This document shows, piece by piece, positions 60,647-64,000 of a stretch of DNA of 64,000 bases. The stretch lies in NCBI RefSeq assembly GCF_028681615.1, contig NZ_JAQUHV010000002.1, forward strand, positions 186,001 through 250,000, written 5' to 3'. A program made the translations under genes and the position numbers. Each line of letters begins with the position of its first letter. Position 1 is the first letter of the stretch. The notes beneath the pieces were generated by a model. That model saw only the letters and a program-made list of their open reading frames with translations, searched no databases and was not told the origin of the DNA. The DNA comes from Sulfuricurvum sp. (GTDB lineage Bacteria; Campylobacterota; Campylobacteria; Campylobacterales; Sulfurimonadaceae).

Positions 60647-61801
60647 TTAGATTCTTCCCAAACCACGTGCTTCTAAAAAAAGGTCTTCGGTATCGATTAT
60701 GTTGCCGTCGCTCAAAATAGCGGAACGTTCGACAACCGAGATAAGTTCGCGGATATTTCCGGGCCAGTTGTATTGTTCGAGAGCATTACGGGCACCCGCT
60801 GTAAATGATTTAACTTCAAATCCGTATTGGGTACAGTTTTGGATAAGTACCGATTCGGCAATGGAGAGTATCTCTTCACGCCGTTCGCGCAGCGGAGGAA
60901 TATGCAGCGGGATTGTATTTAGGCGGTAATATAAATCTTCGCGGAATTTCCCCTCTGTGATTTTAGTATGCAGATCGGCATTGGTTGCACAAATAATCCG
61001 TACATCGATTTTAGTATTTTTCGATGCTCCCAAACGACGGATTTCACGTTCTTGCAAGACACGAAGCAGTTTGGCTTGGAGAGGGTAGGGCATTTCAGCT
61101 ATTTCGTCGAGGAAAAGTGTCCCTCCCTCGGCCAGCTCAAATTGTCCAGCTTTGCTTTCGCATGCATCGGTGAAAGAGCCTTTTTCAAAACCGAACAATT
61201 CGCTCTCAATCAGATTGTCGGGAATTGCCGCCATGTTGATCGCGATGAATGGTTTGGAAGCACGGGATGAACTTTCATGGATATGACGGGCAAAGAGCTC
61301 TTTTCCGACACCGCTTTCTCCGAGCAGCATAATGCTGGCATCGGTAGTTGCGGCTTTGGCGATCCGACTAAGCAGTTTGTCCAAAGCGGGAGAGCTTCCT
61401 AAAAAGCTAGGATTGGATGTCATAGGAAGAGAAGAGTCTTTAGGCGTTTTTTTCGTCACGGTCGCACTGCGTTCGATCGCCGTGATCAGGGTTTCAATTT
61501 CGAAGGGTTTGAGGAGAAAATCTTTAACGCCCAGTTGGATAGATTCGATGGCACGGGTAAGGGTTGCATTGCCTGTAATGATTATTACTTCGTATTTGCC
61601 TCCGAGTGTTTTAACGAACTCAATCCCATCCATTCCGGGCATATTGATATCGCTGATAATTAGATCGAAAGAATCGTCTAATTTTTTAAGGGCATCTCGA
61701 GGACTTTTAAAGGTATGAACATCGTATTTCTCATAATCGCCCATTGCGATCTCCAGTGATTTACGCATATTGATATCATCTTCGACAATGGCTATTTTCA
61801 T
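60647..61801 (-). CDS. flgR: Sigma-54 response regulator FlgR
   Basis: A 384-residue NtrC-type activator: receiver domain (about 1-115, phosphorylated Asp51 in SDINMPGMDG, Lys in LLKPFE) and AAA+ domain (about 135-370, Walker A GESGVGKE, Walker B GGTLFLDEI). It ends at SDGNIIDTEDLFLEARGLGRI with no helix-turn-helix, as described for Helicobacter pylori FlgR, so it activates sigma-54 flagellar genes from solution. The sigma-54 contact loop reads GSFTDA, not GAFTGA. It is downstream of flgP and flgQ, as in C. jejuni, which supports the name. Confidence 0.88.
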   Translation of the reverse strand: MKIAIVEDDINMRKSLEIAMGDYEKYDVHTFKSPRDALKKLDDSFDLIISDINMPGMDGIEFVKTLGGKYEVIIITGNATLTRAIESIQLGVKDFLLKPFEIETLITAIERSATVTKKTPKDSSLPMTSNPSFLGSSPALDKLLSRIAKAATTDASIMLLGESGVGKELFARHIHESSSRASKPFIAINMAAIPDNLIESELFGFEKGSFTDACESKAGQFELAEGGTLFLDEIAEMPYPLQAKLLRVLQEREIRRLGASKNTKIDVRIICATNADLHTKITEGKFREDLYYRLNTIPLHIPPLRERREEILSIAESVLIQNCTQYGFEVKSFTAGARNALEQYNWPGNIRELISVVERSAILSDGNIIDTEDLFLEARGLGRI

Positions 61802-61810
61802 TTGCTTCCC

Positions 61811-62215
61811 TTATTTGAGTAGGGTGATTGTAACCAAGTCTCCATTAAACTCGACTGCATAGCATTGTGTAGGGAGGGTAAGCGTTTGAATACTTTTGAG
61901 TTGGGTTGAGGTGAGTGTTTCATCACTTTTGAGACGAAAATCCTGTGAGGCGGCATATTCTAAAAAGAGTGTCCGATCATGGTTTAGGACCGCCTCAAGG
62001 GACTCATTGTCACGGCGTTGGAGAGATAATACCTGTCCGTGATTTTGAGGGCAGGGCTGCATTGCTTTGGATAGGGAAAAAGTCTCTTCAATGGGCTGAG
62101 CGTTTTTAGTGGTGAGCCGATACCCTATATAGTAGTTTTCGGCTCCATAGGAGAGGGTCGAGATTAATGCAAGACTCGTGAATACGAAAGAGCGATTTCC
62201 ATTTCGACTTCGCAC
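61811..62215 (-). CDS. flgQ: FlgQ-like motility protein
   Basis: A 134-residue exported protein: signal peptide about 1-24 (FVFTSLALISTLSYG), then a small beta-rich domain with two Cys (PCPQNHG and TQCYAVEF) that may pair. The sequence alone does not name it. The order gyrA-flgP-flgQ-flgR-asd is the one I recall in C. jejuni, where FlgP and FlgQ are needed for motility, so I assign FlgQ by position. The start is GTG with AGAGGG upstream; it overlaps flgP by 52 nt and ends 9 nt before flgR. Confidence 0.6.
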   Translation of the reverse strand: MRSRNGNRSFVFTSLALISTLSYGAENYYIGYRLTTKNAQPIEETFSLSKAMQPCPQNHGQVLSLQRRDNESLEAVLNHDRTLFLEYAASQDFRLKSDETLTSTQLKSIQTLTLPTQCYAVEFNGDLVTITLLK

Positions 62216-62622
62216 AGACCCTCTTTAAATGTGGTATTGAGAATATTGGCTCCGCGAACGATCGCTTCAACCGAGGTTTTAGTGCTGGATTGTTGCAACA
62301 TCATATTTTTTATGGTGTCTTGGCCTTCAACTTGTACCCCTTTGACCCGTTCTGCGATAAGACGGTATCCGTCTACCATTGCTGCGCGTTTGGCGAGTGC
62401 ATACGCTTGGGCAGGAGAAGCTGTTACGGAAGGGGCTACCCCTTGACCGGTGACGGTGATGACCAGTTCGTTCTCAGCTCTTAATACAGGCTCGACGCAG
62501 TTGCCGTCTGTGCCGCTGTAGACACATTTGACTTTTTGTTCGGAGGATTCATCACTCGAAAAAATACCCGCTTGCAGTGCAGTTACACTGAGCAAAAGGG
62601 CGAGAGCAGCAGATAGTCTCAT
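62164..62622 (-). CDS. flgP: FlgP-like LPP20-family protein
   Basis: A 152-residue exported protein with signal peptide (1 to about 18) and an LPP20/FlgP core: GQGVAPSVTASPAQAYALAKRAAMVDGYRLIAERVKGVQVEG and VEAIVRGANIL. C. jejuni FlgP forms an outer-membrane basal disc of the flagellum. No lipobox Cys follows the signal peptide (cleavage region LQAGIFSSDE), so this one may not be lipidated, a difference from C. jejuni FlgP. It overlaps flgQ and sits next to gyrA. Confidence 0.78.
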   Translation of the reverse strand: MRLSAALALLLSVTALQAGIFSSDESSEQKVKCVYSGTDGNCVEPVLRAENELVITVTGQGVAPSVTASPAQAYALAKRAAMVDGYRLIAERVKGVQVEGQDTIKNMMLQQSSTKTSVEAIVRGANILNTTFKEGLCEVEMEIALSYSRVLH

Positions 62623-62669
62623 TCTGGTTCCTTGAGGGGTTTGGAATAGTTGCTAATGAATAGCAAATA

Positions 62670-64000
62670 CTATTCCAACTCTAAAGTTCCCTCTGATGCT
62701 TCGGACTCTTCTTCTTCTTCTTCATCTTTTTTCGGACAACGTGAGATACTTGCGACATCATCTCCCTTGACGATATAAACACCGCTTGTATTGCGTCCTG
62801 ATTTCGCAATGGTTTGCATATCGACTCGGATCATTTTGCCTGCTTTGGTCAGAGCCATGAGATCCATGCTTTCGTCAACCATCACACAACCGACAACCGT
62901 AGTTCCGGTTTTTTGGTTGAGTTTCATAGCGATAACACCGGATCCGGCACGGTTAGTAAGACGATACTCTTCCGCAGTCGTTCGTTTTCCGATCCCTTTT
63001 TCGCTGACCATCAGGATCTCTTCTTCATCGCTTTTAATGATATTGGCATCAACGACGACGTCGCCTTCGATTTTGAATTTGATACCGCGAACACCACGGG
63101 TACTACGTCCCTGATCACGGGTTTTTTCAATTTCAAATTTAATACATTGTGCATATTTAGTGACGATAAAGAGATATTTAGTCTCTTCGGTCGCAATGTG
63201 GGCCGTGATCAATGCATCATCCTCATCGAGTACGATTGCGCGGACACCGTTGCTTCGGATATTTGAGAATTCGTTCAGTGCCGTACGTTTGACGATACCG
63301 TTTTGGGTAAAGAATACGAGAGATTTACTCTCATCAAAATCGGTTGTCGGGATGATAGAACGGATTTTTTCATCCGCTTCAAGGTTGATAAGGTTAACAA
63401 CCGCTTTCCCTTTTGCCGTACGTGAACCTTCAGGGATTTTATACACTTTGAGCCAGTGAAGCTGTCCGCGGTCTGTTACGAACATCAAGGTATCATGGGT
63501 GTTGCACGTATAGAATTTCTCAATAAAGTCATCATCGTACGTCGTAACGGCAACTTTTCCTTTTCCGCCTCGGATCTGTTTTTCATACGCTGCAAGAGGA
63601 ACGCGTTTGATGTATCCGCGGTGGCTGATGGTGACAACCATAGGCTCATTCGGGATCAAATCTTCGATATTAATATCATCATAGTTATCTTCGATATCGG
63701 TGACGCGCGGAATATTGTATTGCTCGACGAGCTCAACAAACTCCTCTTTAATAATTCCTTTGAGGACTTCTTCGCTTCGAAGGATGCTCTCTAGGTATTC
63801 GATATGAGCCAAAATCTCTTTGAGCTCATTTTCGATTTTATCGCGTTCCAATCCAGTAAGACGTTGGAGACGCATATCCAAAATAGCTTGGGCTTGGATC
63901 GGTGAAAATCCGAATTCAGAGATAAGGCCGTTTTTAGCGGTTTCGCCGTCGGCACTTGCACGAATAAGTTTGATAATCGCTTCAATATGATCAAGCGCTT
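62670..64000 (-). CDS. gyrA: DNA gyrase subunit A, C-terminal part
   Basis: The open frame continues past the window edge, so the 5' part is missing. The visible part covers the end of the breakage-reunion domain (AQAILDMRLQRLTGLERDKIENEL) and the C-terminal beta-pinwheel that wraps DNA, with the GyrA-box QIRGGKG and repeated blades (GRNTSGVYIVKG, RSTRGVRGIKF). An acidic tail (KKDEEEEEESEASEGTLELE) ends it. GyrA with GyrB introduces negative supercoils. It ends 47 nt before flgP. Confidence 0.96.
   Translation of the reverse strand, partial: ALDHIEAIIKLIRASADGETAKNGLISEFGFSPIQAQAILDMRLQRLTGLERDKIENELKEILAHIEYLESILRSEEVLKGIIKEEFVELVEQYNIPRVTDIEDNYDDINIEDLIPNEPMVVTISHRGYIKRVPLAAYEKQIRGGKGKVAVTTYDDDFIEKFYTCNTHDTLMFVTDRGQLHWLKVYKIPEGSRTAKGKAVVNLINLEADEKIRSIIPTTDFDESKSLVFFTQNGIVKRTALNEFSNIRSNGVRAIVLDEDDALITAHIATEETKYLFIVTKYAQCIKFEIEKTRDQGRSTRGVRGIKFKIEGDVVVDANIIKSDEEEILMVSEKGIGKRTTAEEYRLTNRAGSGVIAMKLNQKTGTTVVGCVMVDESMDLMALTKAGKMIRVDMQTIAKSGRNTSGVYIVKGDDVASISRCPKKDEEEEEESEASEGTLELE

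Overview
The window looks like a chromosomal segment of a free-living Campylobacterota (epsilonproteobacterium), probably a Sulfuricurvum or Sulfurimonas relative. The signs are cbb3-oxidase maturation genes, a c553-type cytochrome, an FlgR-type sigma-54 activator without a DNA-binding domain, a CetA/CetB-like split taxis receptor, and the gene order gyrA-flgP-flgQ-flgR-asd, which I recall from Campylobacter jejuni. The genus is an inference. Most of the window is a very large cell-surface region.

Layout. 1-1.8 kb: end of ccoI, ccoS and a periplasmic cytochrome c. 1.9-12.6 kb: LPS core genes (hldD, hldE, waaF, two further family-9 and two other glycosyltransferases, an LPS kinase, a hexapeptide acyltransferase) plus a YfaZ-like barrel and an orphan TIM-barrel-like protein. 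12.6-19.1 kb (minus strand): an LPS decoration block of an MBOAT acylase with its SGNH-like partner, a gtrC/gtrA/gtrB-like triad and the O-antigen ligase waaL. 19.2-21.8 kb: tRNA-Thr and a second MBOAT/SGNH pair. 22.0-24.6 kb (minus): two DUF4214 exoproteins, one with NIDO and RTX repeats. 24.9-36.6 kb: an ABC-transporter-dependent polysaccharide operon (WbaP-like primer, GT4, gmd, rmd, wzm, wzt, two double-headed GT4 proteins and two small proteins). With manC at 52 kb this is nearly the gene set of the Pseudomonas A-band D-rhamnan locus. 36.9-45.9 kb: two identical 996-residue S-layer-like genes in a 3.19-kb direct repeat, a small protein between them, and a third DUF4214 exoprotein. 46.5-53.4 kb: a type I secretion operon (ABC ATPase, membrane fusion protein, TolC-like channel) carrying one glycosyltransferase and ending in manC. 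53.5-56.4 kb: receiver-like protein, MarR regulator, PAS/MCP taxis pair. 56.7-64 kb: two tRNA-Asn, radical SAM protein, hemE, YqhA, asd, flgR, flgQ, flgP and the end of gyrA.

How it fits together. The cargo proteins have no Sec signal and four begin with the same DUF4214 module; they lie next to a complete T1SS. The T1SS operon is translationally chained to a glycosyltransferase and manC, and the O-polysaccharide cluster is immediately upstream. This parallels two known arrangements: Caulobacter rsaADE, where the S-layer binds smooth LPS, and Campylobacter fetus sap. My main proposal is an S-layer or surface-protein coat that is secreted by the T1SS and attached through DUF4214 to a D-rhamnan-like O-polysaccharide. 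The other striking findings are the near-perfect duplication of the S-layer transcription unit and a structured intergenic repeat whose stems covary between its two copies.
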